A DNA stretch of 64,000 nucleotides from Ideonella alba (GTDB taxonomy: Bacteria > Pseudomonadota > Gammaproteobacteria > Burkholderiales > Burkholderiaceae_C): NCBI RefSeq assembly GCF_018069875.1, contig NZ_JAGQDF010000004.1:395164-459163 (forward strand). Reading direction: 5' to 3'. The notes under the pieces were generated by a model, which worked only from the letters and a program-made list of their open reading frames with translations, ran no database searches and was not told where the DNA came from. Made by a program: the position numbers and the translations under genes. Positions 9,959-20,769 of the stretch are shown one piece after another (positions within the stretch are counted from its first letter, which is position 1; each line of letters opens with the position of its first letter).

Positions 9959-10878
9959 CAGCGGCGCCCTCCCCGGTGCGGCTTGGACGCGCCCCGCTCG
10001 GGCTCGGGCGGCTGCGGCCGCGGCGGCTGCTGCGCCGCCAGCGGCTCCAGCACCAGCACGTGGCGCACGCCGTCGGGCAGCGCGGTGGGCGCCAGCGTGA
10101 TGCGGGCGAAGGCCGAGTCGCTGCGCCGGTCCACCGCGGTGACGCGCGCCACCTGCAGGCCCGAGGGATAGACGCCATCGACGCCGCTGGTGGTCAGCAC
10201 GTCGCCGGTCTGCACATCGTCGTTGCCGGCCATGAAGCGCAGCTCCATGGTGTGGCCGGTGCCGCTGCCGAAGGCGGCGCTGCGGTGCTCGGTGCGGGCA
10301 TTGAGCACCGGGATCGCGGCGTCCTTGTCGACCAGCAGGGTCACCTCGGACGACAGCGGGTAGACACGGGTCACCTGGCCCAGCACGCCGTCCTCGTTGA
10401 TCACCGGCGAGCCGGCGACGATGCCGTGCTGGCTGCCGCGGTCCAGGAAGACCTTGCGCGAGAACGGATCGGGCGCCTCGTAGAGCACCTCGGCCGCCTG
10501 CGACCTGACGGTGACCGCCGGGCGCAGCTCCAGCAGCGCGCGCAGGCGCTCGTTCTCCTGCGTCAGGCGCTCGACGCGTGAGGAGCGCTCGGCCTGCTGG
10601 GCCAGCCGCGCCTCCAGCGTCTGCACCTGGCCCAGCGCGGCCTGCAGGCCGCCGGCATAGTCCAGCGCCGCGCGCCAGCCCGCCACCGGCAGGTCGAGCA
10701 GGCGCACCGCCGGCAGCAGCAGCGTGGCCATGGCGGCGCGCAGCGGCTGGGTCATCGTGAAGCGGGCGTCGGCCGCCATCAGGAACAGCGCCAGCGCCGT
10801 GCACAGCACCAGCTTCGTCAGGGCCGAGGGGCCCTGGCGGAAGAAGGGTGGCGGGGTGCGGTCGAGGGTGCCCAGCAT
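9958..10878 (-). CDS. mreC: Rod shape-determining protein MreC
   Basis: The 306-residue protein has an N-terminal membrane anchor (about 22-42), a coiled-coil stretch (about 75-115) and the two beta domains of MreC (VLYEAPDPFSRKVFLDRGSQ, then GVLGQVTRVYP). The tail after about 280 is Pro/Gln/Arg-rich and probably disordered. It is periplasmic and bridges MreB/MreD to PBP2. The gene lies 91 bases downstream of mreB and its stop overlaps the mreD start. Confidence 0.95.
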   Translation of the reverse strand: MLGTLDRTPPPFFRQGPSALTKLVLCTALALFLMAADARFTMTQPLRAAMATLLLPAVRLLDLPVAGWRAALDYAGGLQAALGQVQTLEARLAQQAERSSRVERLTQENERLRALLELRPAVTVRSQAAEVLYEAPDPFSRKVFLDRGSQHGIVAGSPVINEDGVLGQVTRVYPLSSEVTLLVDKDAAIPVLNARTEHRSAAFGSGTGHTMELRFMAGNDDVQTGDVLTTSGVDGVYPSGLQVARVTAVDRRSDSAFARITLAPTALPDGVRHVLVLEPLAAQQPPRPQPPEPERGASKPHRGGRR

Positions 10879-10969
10879 GCTGCCTCAGGCGCGGTTCGGG
10901 GGGCGGGGGTGGAAGCGAAGAAGCCGGCCCCGTGTGTGACGTGCCGGCTCCTGCATCGGGGGCTGCGCC

Positions 10970-12320
<1,351 letters not shown>

Positions 12321-12620
12321 ATGGCACTCTCTCCCGAGGACGTGGACCGCATCGCCCACCTCGCGCGGCTGGAACTCTCCAGCGCCGAGCAGCAGGCGAT
12401 GCTCACGCAACTCAACGGCTTCTTCGACATCGTCGCGCAGATGGGCGCGGTGGACACCAGCGGTGTCGAGCCCCTGTTCACCCCGCTGTCGGCGGCGATG
12501 GACGTGCACCTGCGCCTGCGCGAGGACGCCGTCACCGAGCCCAACCAGCGCGAGGCCAACCAGCGCAGCGCCCCGGCCGTCGAGAACGGCCTGTTCCTCG
12601 TGCCCAAGGTGATCGAATGA
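12321..12620 (+). CDS. gatC: Asp/Glu-tRNA amidotransferase subunit C
   Basis: This is a 99-residue GatC. It starts [20 protein letters not shown], the family signature, and has the conserved [10 protein letters not shown] segment that wraps the GatA-GatB interface. It assembles and stabilises the amidotransferase that converts misacylated Asp-tRNA(Asn) and Glu-tRNA(Gln) to the amides. The stop overlaps the gatA start (ATGA), so translation is coupled. Confidence 0.95.
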   Translation: MALSPEDVDRIAHLARLELSSAEQQAMLTQLNGFFDIVAQMGAVDTSGVEPLFTPLSAAMDVHLRLREDAVTEPNQREANQRSAPAVENGLFLVPKVIE

Positions 12621-14107
12621 GCGCGCCGCTGCACACCCTGGGCGTGGCCGCCGCGTCGCGCGCGCTGGCGGCGGGCGAGGCTTCCAGCGTCGAGCTGACC
12701 ACCGCGCTGCTGGACCGCGCCGAAGCGCATGCACAGCTGGGCGCCTTCCTGCACCTGGACCGCGACAGCGCGCTGGCCGCCGCGCAGGCGGCCGACGCGG
12801 CGCGTGCCGCCGGCCAGGCCGGGCCGCTGACCGGCGTGCCGATCGCCCACAAGGACATCTTCGTCACCGCCGACATGCCCACCACCGCGGGCTCGAAGAT
12901 GCTGGCGGGTTACCGCAGCCCCTTCGATGCCACCGTGGTGGCCCGCCTGAAGGCCGCCGGCACGGTGAGCCTGGGCAAGCTGAACTGTGACGAGTTCGCG
13001 ATGGGCTCGGCCAACGAGAACTCCGCCTTCCAGCCGGTGAAGAACCCCTGGGACACCACCCGGGTGCCCGGCGGCTCCTCGGGGGGTTCCGCCGCCGCGG
13101 TGGCCGCGCGCCTGATTCCGGCCGCCACCGGCACCGACACCGGCGGCTCGATCCGCCAGCCGGCCAGCTTCTCGGGCCTGACCGGCATCAAGCCCACCTA
13201 CGGCGTGTGCAGCCGCTACGGCATGATCGCCTTCGCCTCCAGCCTGGACCAGGCCGGCCCGATGGCGCGCAGTGCCGAGGACTGCGCGATGCTGCTGTCG
13301 GCGATGGCCGGTTTTGACGAGCGCGACAGCACCAGCGCCGAGCGCCCCGCGCCCGACTACCTGGCGCTGATGAACACGCCGCGCGCCGGCGCCACCGCGT
13401 CGCAGCCGCTGAAGGGCCTGCGCATCGGCCTGCCGGCCGAGTTCTTCCCGGCGGCGCTGGCGGCCGATGTGAACGGCGCGGTGCGCGCCGCGCTGGCCCA
13501 GCTCGAGCAGCTCGGCGCCACCCTGGTGGATGTGAGCCTGCCGCGCACCGAGCTGTCGATCCCCGTCTACTACATCATCGCCCCCGCGGAGGCCAGCTCC
13601 AACCTGAGCCGCTTCGACGGCGTCAAGTTCGGCCACCGTGCGGCGAAGTACGACGACCTGCTGGACATGTACCGCAAGACCCGCGCCGAGGGCTTCGGGC
13701 CTGAGGTCAAGCGCCGCATCATGATCGGCACCTATGTGCTGAGCCATGGGTACTACGACGCCTACTACCTGCAGGCGCAGAAGCTGCGCCGCATGATCGC
13801 CGACGACTTCCAGCGCTGCTTCACGCAGTGCGATGTCATCGCCGGCCCGGTGGCGCCCACGGTGGCCTGGCACATCGGCGAGCAGGGCGGCGATCCGCTG
13901 CAGGCCTACCTGGCCGACATCTTCACGCTGCCCGCCAGCCTGGCCGGCCTGCCCGGCATGAGCGTGCCCGCCGGCTTCGGCGCGGGCGGCATGCCGGTCG
14001 GTCTTCAGCTGATCGGCAACTACTTCCAGGAAGGCACCTTGCTGCACGCCGCGAACGCGCTGCAGCAGGTCACCGATGTCCACCTCCGCACCCCGGAGGG
14101 CTTCTGA
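12617..14107 (+). CDS. gatA: Asp/Glu-tRNA amidotransferase subunit A
   Basis: This amidase-signature subunit releases ammonia from glutamine. In the 496-residue protein the Ser-cisSer-Lys triad is visible: Lys79 in VPIAHKDIF, the cis-Ser in [10 protein letters not shown] (152-161) and nucleophile Ser178 in [10 protein letters not shown]. The start ATG at 12617 overlaps the gatC stop, and the frame-open sequence further upstream is a shadow of gatC. gatB begins one base after the stop (TGAGATG). Confidence 0.97.
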   Translation: MSAPLHTLGVAAASRALAAGEASSVELTTALLDRAEAHAQLGAFLHLDRDSALAAAQAADAARAAGQAGPLTGVPIAHKDIFVTADMPTTAGSKMLAGYRSPFDATVVARLKAAGTVSLGKLNCDEFAMGSANENSAFQPVKNPWDTTRVPGGSSGGSAAAVAARLIPAATGTDTGGSIRQPASFSGLTGIKPTYGVCSRYGMIAFASSLDQAGPMARSAEDCAMLLSAMAGFDERDSTSAERPAPDYLALMNTPRAGATASQPLKGLRIGLPAEFFPAALAADVNGAVRAALAQLEQLGATLVDVSLPRTELSIPVYYIIAPAEASSNLSRFDGVKFGHRAAKYDDLLDMYRKTRAEGFGPEVKRRIMIGTYVLSHGYYDAYYLQAQKLRRMIADDFQRCFTQCDVIAGPVAPTVAWHIGEQGGDPLQAYLADIFTLPASLAGLPGMSVPAGFGAGGMPVGLQLIGNYFQEGTLLHAANALQQVTDVHLRTPEGF

Positions 14108-14108
14108 G

Positions 14109-15557
14109 ATGACAACGCCCCAACTCGTGCGTGGCTACGAGGTCGTGATCGGCCTGGAGAACCACGTCCAGCTGTCCACCCAGTCCAAGATCTTCAGCGG
14201 CAGCGCCACCGCCTTCGGCGCCGAGCCCAACACCCAGGCCAGCCCGGTCGATCTGGCGCTGCCCGGCACGCTGCCGGTGCTCAACCGCGCCGCGGTGGAG
14301 CGGGCCATCCGCTTCGGCCTGGCGGTGGGCGCCAAGGTGGCGCCACTCAGCATCTTTGCCCGCAAGAACTACTTCTACCCCGACCTGCCCAAGGGCTACC
14401 AGATCAGCCAGTTCGAGATCCCGGTGGTGCAGGGCGGCCACGTCGAGTTCTTCGTCGGCGAGACGAAGAAGACGGTCCGCCTGACGCGCGCCCACCTGGA
14501 AGAGGACGCGGGCAAGAGCCTGCACGAGGACTTCCACGGCCAGTCGGGGATCGACCTGAACCGCGCCGGCACGCCGCTGCTGGAGATCGTCTCCGAGCCC
14601 GACATGCGCTCGGCCCAGGAGGCGGTGGAGTACGCACGCACACTGCACGCGCTGGTGATGTGGCTGGGCATCTGCGACGGCAACATGCAGGAGGGCTCGT
14701 TCCGCTGCGACGTGAACGTGTCGGTGCGCAAGCCCGGCGCGCCCTACGGCACGCGGCGCGAGATCAAGAACCTCAACAGCTTCCGCTTCCTGGTGGATGC
14801 GGTCAACTACGAGGTCAACTGGCAGATCGACGAGATCGAGGACGGCCGCAGCATCCAGCAGGCCACGGTGCTCTACAACCCCGACAAGGGCGAGACCCGG
14901 GCGATGCGCAGCAAGGAGGACTCGGCCGACTACCGCTACTTCCCCGACCCCGACCTGCCGCCGCTGGTGATTGCCTCAGAGTGGGTGGAGCGTGTGAAGG
15001 GCGAGATGCCCGAGCTGCCCCGCGCGATGGCCGAACGCTTCGTCGCCCAGGACGGCCTGCCGGCCTACGACGCGACGATGATGACGCAGAGCCTGGCCTT
15101 CGCCCGCTACTACGAGGCCGCGCGCGACGCCTGCCGCCAGCCCAAACTGGTGGCCAACTGGCTGATGGGAGAGGTGAGCAAGCGCCTGAACACCGAAGGC
15201 CGCGACATCGCCGACGCCCCGGTGGCCCCCGCCACGCTGGCCGCGCTGATCAGCCGCATCCAGGACGGCACGATCAGCAACAACGCCGCCAAGCAGGTGT
15301 TCGAGGCACTGTGGACCGGCGAGGGCACGGACGTCGACGCGATCATCGAGGCCAAGGGCCTGAAGCAGATGAACGACACCGGCGCGCTCGAAGCCATCGT
15401 CGCCGAGGTCATCGCCGCCAACCCGAAGTCGGTCGAGGAGTACAAGGCCGGCAAGGACAAAGCCTTCAACGCCCTGGTCGGCCAGGTCATGAAGGCCTCC
15501 AAGGGCAAGGCCAACCCGGCGCAGGCCAGCGAGCTGCTGAAGGCCAAGCTCAACTGA
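14109..15557 (+). CDS. gatB: Asp/Glu-tRNA amidotransferase subunit B
   Basis: The 482-residue subunit phosphorylates the misacylated tRNA and transfers ammonia to it. Family features include [16 protein letters not shown] at the N-terminus, the cradle-domain motif [13 protein letters not shown], and [12 protein letters not shown] in the kinase region. A C-terminal helical/YqeY-like tRNA-binding domain ends in [13 protein letters not shown]. The start was chosen by homology to the usual GatB N-terminus and the immediate gatA stop. The gene ends 18 bases before a large inverted repeat. Confidence 0.97.
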   Translation: MTTPQLVRGYEVVIGLENHVQLSTQSKIFSGSATAFGAEPNTQASPVDLALPGTLPVLNRAAVERAIRFGLAVGAKVAPLSIFARKNYFYPDLPKGYQISQFEIPVVQGGHVEFFVGETKKTVRLTRAHLEEDAGKSLHEDFHGQSGIDLNRAGTPLLEIVSEPDMRSAQEAVEYARTLHALVMWLGICDGNMQEGSFRCDVNVSVRKPGAPYGTRREIKNLNSFRFLVDAVNYEVNWQIDEIEDGRSIQQATVLYNPDKGETRAMRSKEDSADYRYFPDPDLPPLVIASEWVERVKGEMPELPRAMAERFVAQDGLPAYDATMMTQSLAFARYYEAARDACRQPKLVANWLMGEVSKRLNTEGRDIADAPVAPATLAALISRIQDGTISNNAAKQVFEALWTGEGTDVDAIIEAKGLKQMNDTGALEAIVAEVIAANPKSVEEYKAGKDKAFNALVGQVMKASKGKANPAQASELLKAKLN

Positions 15558-15575
15558 ACGCGGACGGCGGCTTGC

Positions 15576-15815
15576 TGCCCACAGCGGCCGTTGGCCGCTG
15601 TGGGCCAAGGCCCCGAACGTTGGGCTCCCCCCAGCCCCCCTCCAAGAGGGTGGCTCCAGTCAGAACCACAAAAGGTGGTGCGCCAAGCGTGCCAGCGCCA
15701 CGCCGGCCGGCAGGCCGGCCCGAAGCTCATGCTGGAGCCCCCTTCTTGGAGGGGGGCTGGGGGGAGCTCAACGGAATAGGGCTCTGCCCACAGCGGCCAA
15801 CGGCCGCTGTGGGCA
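15576..15815. repeat. Large imperfect inverted repeat with 82-bp arms
   Basis: The left arm (15576-15657) and right arm (15734-15815) are imperfect reverse complements over 82 bases each, separated by a 76-base loop. Each arm begins with its own perfect short palindrome: GCCCACAGCGGCC-GTT and its complement at 15577-15605, and the matching one at 15785-15815. Each continues into a shared run of C and G (CTCCCCCCAGCCCCCCTCC). A degenerate copy of the short palindrome recurs at 63925-63955, so this is a dispersed family of the REP/MITE kind. It may also end gatB transcription. It fills most of the gap between gatB and the next gene (15558-15952). The remaining 137 bases before that gene show nothing I can name. 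Confidence 0.8.
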
Positions 15816-15952
15816 GCAAGCGGTCGATCAACGTTTCTTTGACCCACCACAGACGCGCGCACTGAACCATCCGCCTCCGCGGCCGATACGAGGCCATGGC
15901 CGGGTTGCGGGTGCAGTCCGGGCCCGAAGCTTCATGACCAGGGAGGTTCGTG

Positions 15953-16210
15953 ATGGGTGCGACGTGGCGCTTGATCGTGGGCGGGGTGCCCAGCGGTCTG
16001 GACCGGCAGGTGCTGGAGGAGTTGCTGGCGCCGTGCGGGGTAGCGCGGCTGGACGTGCATGAGTCGGCGGGCGGGCCGGGTGAATCGGTGGTGGTGGTCC
16101 GCATCGGCACCGACCTGCGCTTGGCCGAGCGACTGCGTCAGCGGGTGGGCGGGCGCAGCATCCAGGGCCACCGGCTGTGGACCTGGCTCAGCCGACGACC
16201 GCTGCATTGA
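15953..16210 (+). CDS. Small RRM-like protein, function unknown
   Basis: This is an 85-residue basic protein starting at ATG 15953, with Shine-Dalgarno GGGAGG six bases upstream; GTG at 15950 is an alternative. Predicted order is beta (WRLIVGGVP), helix (DRQVLEELLAPCG), beta-beta (ARLDVHE, ESVVVVRI), helix (RLAERLRQRV) and a last strand (HRLWTWL), which is the RRM beta-alpha-beta-beta-alpha-beta pattern. The canonical aromatic RNP1 motif is missing, so RNA binding is only a guess. It stands alone between the repeat and the Spy-like gene. Confidence 0.65.
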   Translation: MGATWRLIVGGVPSGLDRQVLEELLAPCGVARLDVHESAGGPGESVVVVRIGTDLRLAERLRQRVGGRSIQGHRLWTWLSRRPLH

Positions 16211-16315
16211 CCTGGCGCAACCAGCGAAGCGCGCGAGACACACGGGCTTGACATCGCCCGGTTGGAATAGGTTTGGACGGTGCCGATCGGCCCGTTGAAC
16301 TCGAAAGGAACCACC

Positions 16316-16804
16316 ATGCTTCGCTCCCCCGCATTCAAGGCTGGTGCCGCCGGCCTGTTCGCCCTGTGCCTGGCCGGCGCCGCGCTGGCCGCGCCCGGCT
16401 GTCCCGACGCTGGCCGCCCATGTGACGGCCAGGCCGCACGCGCCCAGCACGCCCGCATGAACGGCGATCCGGCCGAGCATGCGGCCCGGCACCTGGAGCG
16501 CCTGAAGGCCGATCTGAAGCTGCAAGCCGGCCAGGAATCGGCCTGGACGGCCTTTGCCGCCCAGGTGGCGGAACAGGCCAAGGCGGCCCGCGCCGAGCGC
16601 GACGAGATGGACAAGCTGGCCGGCAGCGCCACCGCCCCCGACCGCCTGGCGGCGCATATCGCGGCGCTCAAGCGCCGCACCGCCGCGCTCGAGGCCGGCC
16701 AGCCGGCCATGACGGCGCTGTACGCGGTGCTCAGCACCGAGCAGCGCGCCGTGTTCGACCGCGAGGCCCCTGGCAGCCGCCCGCCGCGCGGCCCGGGTCG
16801 CTGA
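16316..16804 (+). CDS. Periplasmic Spy/CpxP-family (LTXXQ) protein
   Basis: The 162-residue protein has a Sec signal peptide (about 1-24, cleaved near ALAAPGC) and a helical mature part. It contains the family's LTXXQ-type motif twice in weak form: LKLQAGQESAW near residue 64 and VLSTEQRAVFD near 145. Spy/CpxP proteins act as periplasmic chaperones or envelope-stress sensors. The start ATG has Shine-Dalgarno AAAGGA. A consensus TTGACA lies at 16248-16253 upstream, but no -10 stands at normal spacing, so control by a special sigma factor or an activator is possible. No CpxAR-like pair is adjacent. Confidence 0.78.
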   Translation: MLRSPAFKAGAAGLFALCLAGAALAAPGCPDAGRPCDGQAARAQHARMNGDPAEHAARHLERLKADLKLQAGQESAWTAFAAQVAEQAKAARAERDEMDKLAGSATAPDRLAAHIAALKRRTAALEAGQPAMTALYAVLSTEQRAVFDREAPGSRPPRGPGR

Positions 16805-16824
16805 CCCGGCGCACCGGTGGCGCC

Positions 16825-17436
16825 TCAGCGCCGCCGCGCCACCCAGCGCGTGACGAAGCCCGGGCCCTGGTGCCCGGTGCCTTCGAACAGCGGCACCTCG
16901 CCCTCGAAGGCCTCGATCTCGTCGAGCACATCGCCCATCTCGGCGCGCAGGTCGGCCAGCGTCAGCAGCATGTCCGGGTCCTTGGGTCCGCCGCTGGTGT
17001 AGCCCTGCAGCTGGCCCGGGTGGAAGCCCTCGACGATGCACCAGCCGCCGGGTGACAGCAGCCCGGCCAGCTGCGCATGCGCCACGCGCCGCACGGCCGA
17101 GGGCAGGTGGCAGTAGACCAGCACCAGCGCGTCGAAGCGTTGTTCAGGCGGGGTCCAGGCGGACAGGTCGGCCCAGCGCGCCTCGTAGCGCCGCGCCACG
17201 CCACGCTCGGCGGCCAGGGCCCGGGCCTTGGCCAGGCCGTTCTCGGCGTAGTCCAGCGCCAGCACCTGGTGGCCCTGGGTGGCCAGCCACACGCCGTTGC
17301 GGCCCTCGCCGTCGCCCGGCACCAGCACCTGCGAGTGCGGGGCCAGCAGCGCGGCCTGTCGGCGCAGGAAGGCGTTCGGCTCGGTGCCGTACTTGTGGCC
17401 GGGGGCGGCGAAGCGGTCGTTCCACTGGTCTTTCAT
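16825..17436 (-). CDS. Class I SAM-dependent methyltransferase (TehB-like)
   Basis: The 203-residue cytoplasmic protein opens DQWNDRFAAPGHKYGTEPNAFL. It has SAM motif I (VLVPGDGEGRNGVWLA), an acidic motif II (VLALDYAEN) and a DALVLVYCHLP segment in place of motif IV. This pattern matches the small TehB/thiopurine methyltransferase-like group, but the substrate cannot be told. It is encoded alone and faces away from the DUF3422 gene, with 78 bases between their starts. It converges on the Spy-like gene with only 20 bases between the stops. Confidence 0.82.
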   Translation of the reverse strand: MKDQWNDRFAAPGHKYGTEPNAFLRRQAALLAPHSQVLVPGDGEGRNGVWLATQGHQVLALDYAENGLAKARALAAERGVARRYEARWADLSAWTPPEQRFDALVLVYCHLPSAVRRVAHAQLAGLLSPGGWCIVEGFHPGQLQGYTSGGPKDPDMLLTLADLRAEMGDVLDEIEAFEGEVPLFEGTGHQGPGFVTRWVARRR

Positions 17437-17514
17437 GGCGTGCGCGGCTGATCGGTCCAGCGGGCATTGTCGGGTCATACTGCGCACCAATCCGCCTGCT
17501 GCGCCGCATTGCCC

Positions 17515-18873
17515 ATGAGCAACACCCCTGAAGCCGACGCCGACCGCGCCCCGCGCGCCTTGCCGCCCGACGACCCGCTGCGCGCCGTGCTGCACGACGA
17601 GGTGCATGCCCGCCCCTCGGCGCGCATCCGCCTGCCGGCGCTGGTGGTCTTCGTTGCGGTGCTCAACAAGGGCGTCAGTCGCGACGACGAGTGCGCCCAC
17701 CTGCAGCGCCTGCCCGGCCATGCCCACCTGACACCGGCCGACCTGGCGGGCAACTTCCTGCGCCTGCGTTTTGCCGACCACACGCTGAAGTGGGAGCGCC
17801 ACACCGAGTTCACCCGCTACGCACTGGTGCAGCCGCTGCCCGACGACGCAGCCCTGGGCGCGGTGCAGCCGGCGCTGCTGCCCGGGCTGCGCCTCGCCAC
17901 CGACTGGTGGCAGGCGATTCCCGGCCGCACCGTGGCCGCGGTGCAGCTGGTGATGGTGAACCACCCGATCGAGGACCCGCACGCGGCGCTGGCGCTGGGC
18001 CAGCGCTGGTTCGGCGGCAAGACCGTGGTGGCCTCGCTGATGGGCAATGGCGAGGCCGGCAACGGCCACTCGATCGCCATCACCAACTTCCGCCGCACCG
18101 ATGACGGCTTCGAGCGCATGCTGGTGATCGCTCCGCCGGGCACCAGCGAGACGCGCGCCGGCCGCATCTCGCAGCGCCTGCTGGAGCTGGAGATCTACCG
18201 CCTGATGGCGCTGCGCGGCCTGCCGCTGGCCAAGGAGCTGGCGCCGCTGCTGGCCGGCAGCGAGGACGAGCTGGCCTCGGTCACCGCCCGGCTGGAGGCG
18301 CGCAGTGCCTCTGAGGCCGAGCTGCTGGACGCGCTGATCCACGTCGCCGCCCGCATCGAGCGGGCCACCGCCGAGCACGCCTTTCGCTTCTCGGCCACCC
18401 AGGCCTACGACGCGCTGGTGCGCCAGCGCATCGCCGAGCTGCGCGAGCGGCCCATCCCGGGCACGCAGACGATCGGCGAGTTCATGCAGCGCCGCCTGTC
18501 ACCGGCGATGGCCACCGTGGCGGCCACCGCCGGCCGCCTGGCCTCGCTGAGCCAGCGCACCGAGCGCGTCAGCGCCTTGCTGCGCACCCGCGTGGACATC
18601 GCCACCGAGACGCAGAACCAGCAGCTGCTGGCCAAGCTCACCCGCGGGCAGCAGCTGCAGCTGAACCTGCAGTCCACGGTGGAGGGCCTGTCGATCGCGG
18701 CCATCTCGTACTACGTGGTCAGTCTGCTGCTCTACGGTGGCAAGGCGCTGAAGTCGCTGGGCCTGCCGATCAACCCCGAGATGGCGGCGGGCGCGCTGAT
18801 CCCGCTGGTGCTGTGGGTGGTCTGGAAGGCCACGCAGCGCGTCCATGCCCGGCTGATGGGCGACGCGCATTGA
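17515..18873 (+). CDS. DUF3422 family protein with two C-terminal membrane helices
   Basis: The 452-residue protein has the start LRAVLHDEVHARPSARIRLP, the DEVHARP hallmark of DUF3422. A soluble domain of about 380 residues includes long helices (about 300-390). Two hydrophobic helices at the end (AAISYYVVSLLLYGGKAL and AAGALIPLVLWVVW) suggest membrane tethering. Function is unknown in the family. ATG 17515 was chosen as the start preceding the family-typical region; a Met 16 codons upstream is possible. The TSUP gene overlaps its stop, so they are likely co-translated. Confidence 0.85.
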   Translation: MSNTPEADADRAPRALPPDDPLRAVLHDEVHARPSARIRLPALVVFVAVLNKGVSRDDECAHLQRLPGHAHLTPADLAGNFLRLRFADHTLKWERHTEFTRYALVQPLPDDAALGAVQPALLPGLRLATDWWQAIPGRTVAAVQLVMVNHPIEDPHAALALGQRWFGGKTVVASLMGNGEAGNGHSIAITNFRRTDDGFERMLVIAPPGTSETRAGRISQRLLELEIYRLMALRGLPLAKELAPLLAGSEDELASVTARLEARSASEAELLDALIHVAARIERATAEHAFRFSATQAYDALVRQRIAELRERPIPGTQTIGEFMQRRLSPAMATVAATAGRLASLSQRTERVSALLRTRVDIATETQNQQLLAKLTRGQQLQLNLQSTVEGLSIAAISYYVVSLLLYGGKALKSLGLPINPEMAAGALIPLVLWVVWKATQRVHARLMGDAH

Positions 18874-19667
18874 CCGGCACGCTGGCCCTGGTGGGCGCCG
18901 TGGTCGGCGCCGTGCTGGCGCTGACCGGCGCCGGCGGTGGCGTGCTGGCAGTGCCGCTGCTGGTGTTTGCCACCGGCCTGAGCGTGCAGCAGGCGGCGCC
19001 GCTGGCGCTGCTGGCGGTGGGCGTGGCGGCCGGCACCGGCGCCTGGCTGGGCTGGCGCGAGGGCGTGCTGCGCTACCGCGCCGCCGCGCTGGTCGGCGGC
19101 CTGGGGCTGCTGACCGCGCCGCTGGGCGTCTGGCTGGCGCAGCGCCTGCCTCCCGAGCCACTGCTGCTGGGCTTTGCGGGGGTGATGTTGCTGACGGCGC
19201 GCCGCATGGCGCGGCGCGACCCGGTGCGCGACGGCAGCGAGGCCCTCGACGGCCGGCCCTGCCGCGTCAACCCCGACGAGGGCCGCCTGCACTGGACCGC
19301 GCCCTGCGCGTGGGTGCTGGCCACCACGGGTGTGGCGGTGGGCCTGGTCGGCGGACTGCTGGGCGTGGGTGGCGGATTCGTCATCGTGCCGGCGCTCACG
19401 CGGGCCACCGACCTGGACACGCGCAGCATCACCACCACCTCGCTGGGCGCGGTGGCGCTGTCGGCGGTGGGCGGACTGGCCGGGGCCTTGCAGTTCGGCC
19501 AGCTCGATGGGCTGCAGGCCGGCGTGTTCAGCGGCTCGGCGATCGTCGCGCTGCTGCTGGGCCGGCGCGTGGCGGGGCAGTTGCCCTCGCGCACGCTGCG
19601 CCGGCTGTTCGCCGCGGTGTGCGTGGTGGTGGCGCTGCTGCTGCTGGCGCGGGTGCTGCTGCGCTGA
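18870..19667 (+). CDS. TSUP (TauE/SafE) family sulfite/sulfur-anion exporter
   Basis: The membrane protein has about 265 residues and eight hydrophobic segments. The family repeat appears twice: VGAVLALTGAGGGVLAVPLLV near the start and VGLVGGLLGVGGGFVIVPAL at about 155-175. TSUP proteins move sulfite, sulfoacetate, thiosulfate or related anions. The best start is TTG at 18870, overlapping the DUF3422 stop (TTGA). No ATG exists at a better place without a long overlap. A 7-bp-arm dyad begins at its own stop codon. With the downstream transporter and rhodanese genes it suggests sulfur-anion handling. Confidence 0.85.
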   Translation: MTGTLALVGAVVGAVLALTGAGGGVLAVPLLVFATGLSVQQAAPLALLAVGVAAGTGAWLGWREGVLRYRAAALVGGLGLLTAPLGVWLAQRLPPEPLLLGFAGVMLLTARRMARRDPVRDGSEALDGRPCRVNPDEGRLHWTAPCAWVLATTGVAVGLVGGLLGVGGGFVIVPALTRATDLDTRSITTTSLGAVALSAVGGLAGALQFGQLDGLQAGVFSGSAIVALLLGRRVAGQLPSRTLRRLFAAVCVVVALLLLARVLLR

Positions 19668-19683
19668 TACCCAACCGGGTATC
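19666..19683. promoter_or_regulatory. GATACCC-N4-GGGTATC dyad, candidate operator
   Basis: A perfect 7-bp inverted repeat spans the TSUP stop codon, 73 bases before the next transporter gene. AT-flanked C/G tracts in inverted order resemble operators of the CsoR/FrmR/CstR repressor family. CstR members control sulfite/persulfide genes in other bacteria. No such repressor is encoded in this window. It could instead be a weak hairpin between the genes. Confidence 0.45.
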
Positions 19684-19755
19684 ATCCCAGGCGGCTGCAA
19701 GGCCTTCACCGTCGCCGCACAATCACCGGCTGCAGGCCGCTCTTCCCCCTCCCCC

Positions 19756-20757
19756 ATGGCGCATCCCACTCCCCTGAAGTTCCTCCAGCCCGGCTGGTAC
19801 GCGATCCCGATGGGCCTGACCGGTCTGGCCCTGGCCTGGCTGCGCGCCGCGCCATTGATGGGCGAGATGGCCACCGGCTTTGCGCTGGTGGTGGGCAGCC
19901 TGGCGGCGCTGGTGTTTGTCACGTTGCTGGTCTTCACGGTGCAGCGCGGCCAGCGCCACCCCGAGGCCTGGGCCGAGGACCGCAGGCACCCGGTGCGCCA
20001 TGCCTTCATCGCCACCCTGCCGGTCTCGGCGATGCTGCTGGGCTCGCTGGCGGCCCAGCTGGGCGTGCAGCATCCGCTGGTCAGCGCGCTGTGGTGGGCC
20101 GGCTCGCTGGGCCAGCTGGCCACCACGCTGTGGGTGATGGCGCGCTGGTGGACGCCCGCCGCCCAGGGCGGCCTGAGCTGGATGGCGGTGACGCCGGCGC
20201 TGTTCATCCCGGTGGTGGGCAACATCATTGCGCCGCTGGGCGGCGTGCCGCTGGGCCACGAGCACTGGGCCGCGGCGCAGTTCGGCATCGGCCTGCTGTT
20301 CTGGCCGGTGGTGCTGGTGCTGCTGCTGGTTCGGCTGGTGGTGCAGGGTCCGGTGCCCGAGCGCCTGCTGCCCACCGCCTTCATCCTGATCGCGCCGCCG
20401 GCACTGGCCGGGCTGGGTGTGCTGCAACTGGGAGGTTCCGGCAGCGTGGCCTGGGCCTGCTGGGGGATGGCGGCCTTCACCTTCGCCTGGGTCGGCTATG
20501 CGCTGGCCGGGCGCATCCGCAACCTGCCGTTCGCGCTGCCGCACTGGGGCATGAGCTTCCCGCTGGCGGCCTTCACCTCGCTGACGCTGCGCCTGGCCGA
20601 GGTGGGCAGCCCGATGGCCGTGGCCGGCCCGGTGCTGCTGGCGCTGACCAGCATCATCATCCTGGGCCTGGCCATGGGCACGGTGCGCGGCCTGCGCGAT
20701 GGCACGCTGCTGGCGCCCGAGCCGGTGGCCCCGATCATTCCCGTCACTGCCGCCTGA
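19756..20757 (+). CDS. TehA/SLAC1-type (TDT family) transporter
   Basis: The 333-residue protein has ten hydrophobic helices. It opens LKFLQPGWYAIPMGLTGLA, the N-terminal helix motif of the TDT family, and has WWTPAA and VGNIIAPLGGVPLG in the middle. The family includes the tellurite-resistance channel TehA, malate transporters, SLAC1 anion channels and the sulfite exporter SSU1. The choice between these is not possible from sequence alone, but its place between a TSUP exporter and a rhodanese favours a sulfur anion. The ATG at 19756 has no clear Shine-Dalgarno sequence. Confidence 0.85.
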   Translation: MAHPTPLKFLQPGWYAIPMGLTGLALAWLRAAPLMGEMATGFALVVGSLAALVFVTLLVFTVQRGQRHPEAWAEDRRHPVRHAFIATLPVSAMLLGSLAAQLGVQHPLVSALWWAGSLGQLATTLWVMARWWTPAAQGGLSWMAVTPALFIPVVGNIIAPLGGVPLGHEHWAAAQFGIGLLFWPVVLVLLLVRLVVQGPVPERLLPTAFILIAPPALAGLGVLQLGGSGSVAWACWGMAAFTFAWVGYALAGRIRNLPFALPHWGMSFPLAAFTSLTLRLAEVGSPMAVAGPVLLALTSIIILGLAMGTVRGLRDGTLLAPEPVAPIIPVTAA

Positions 20758-20769
20758 GGAGCCCCCCCG

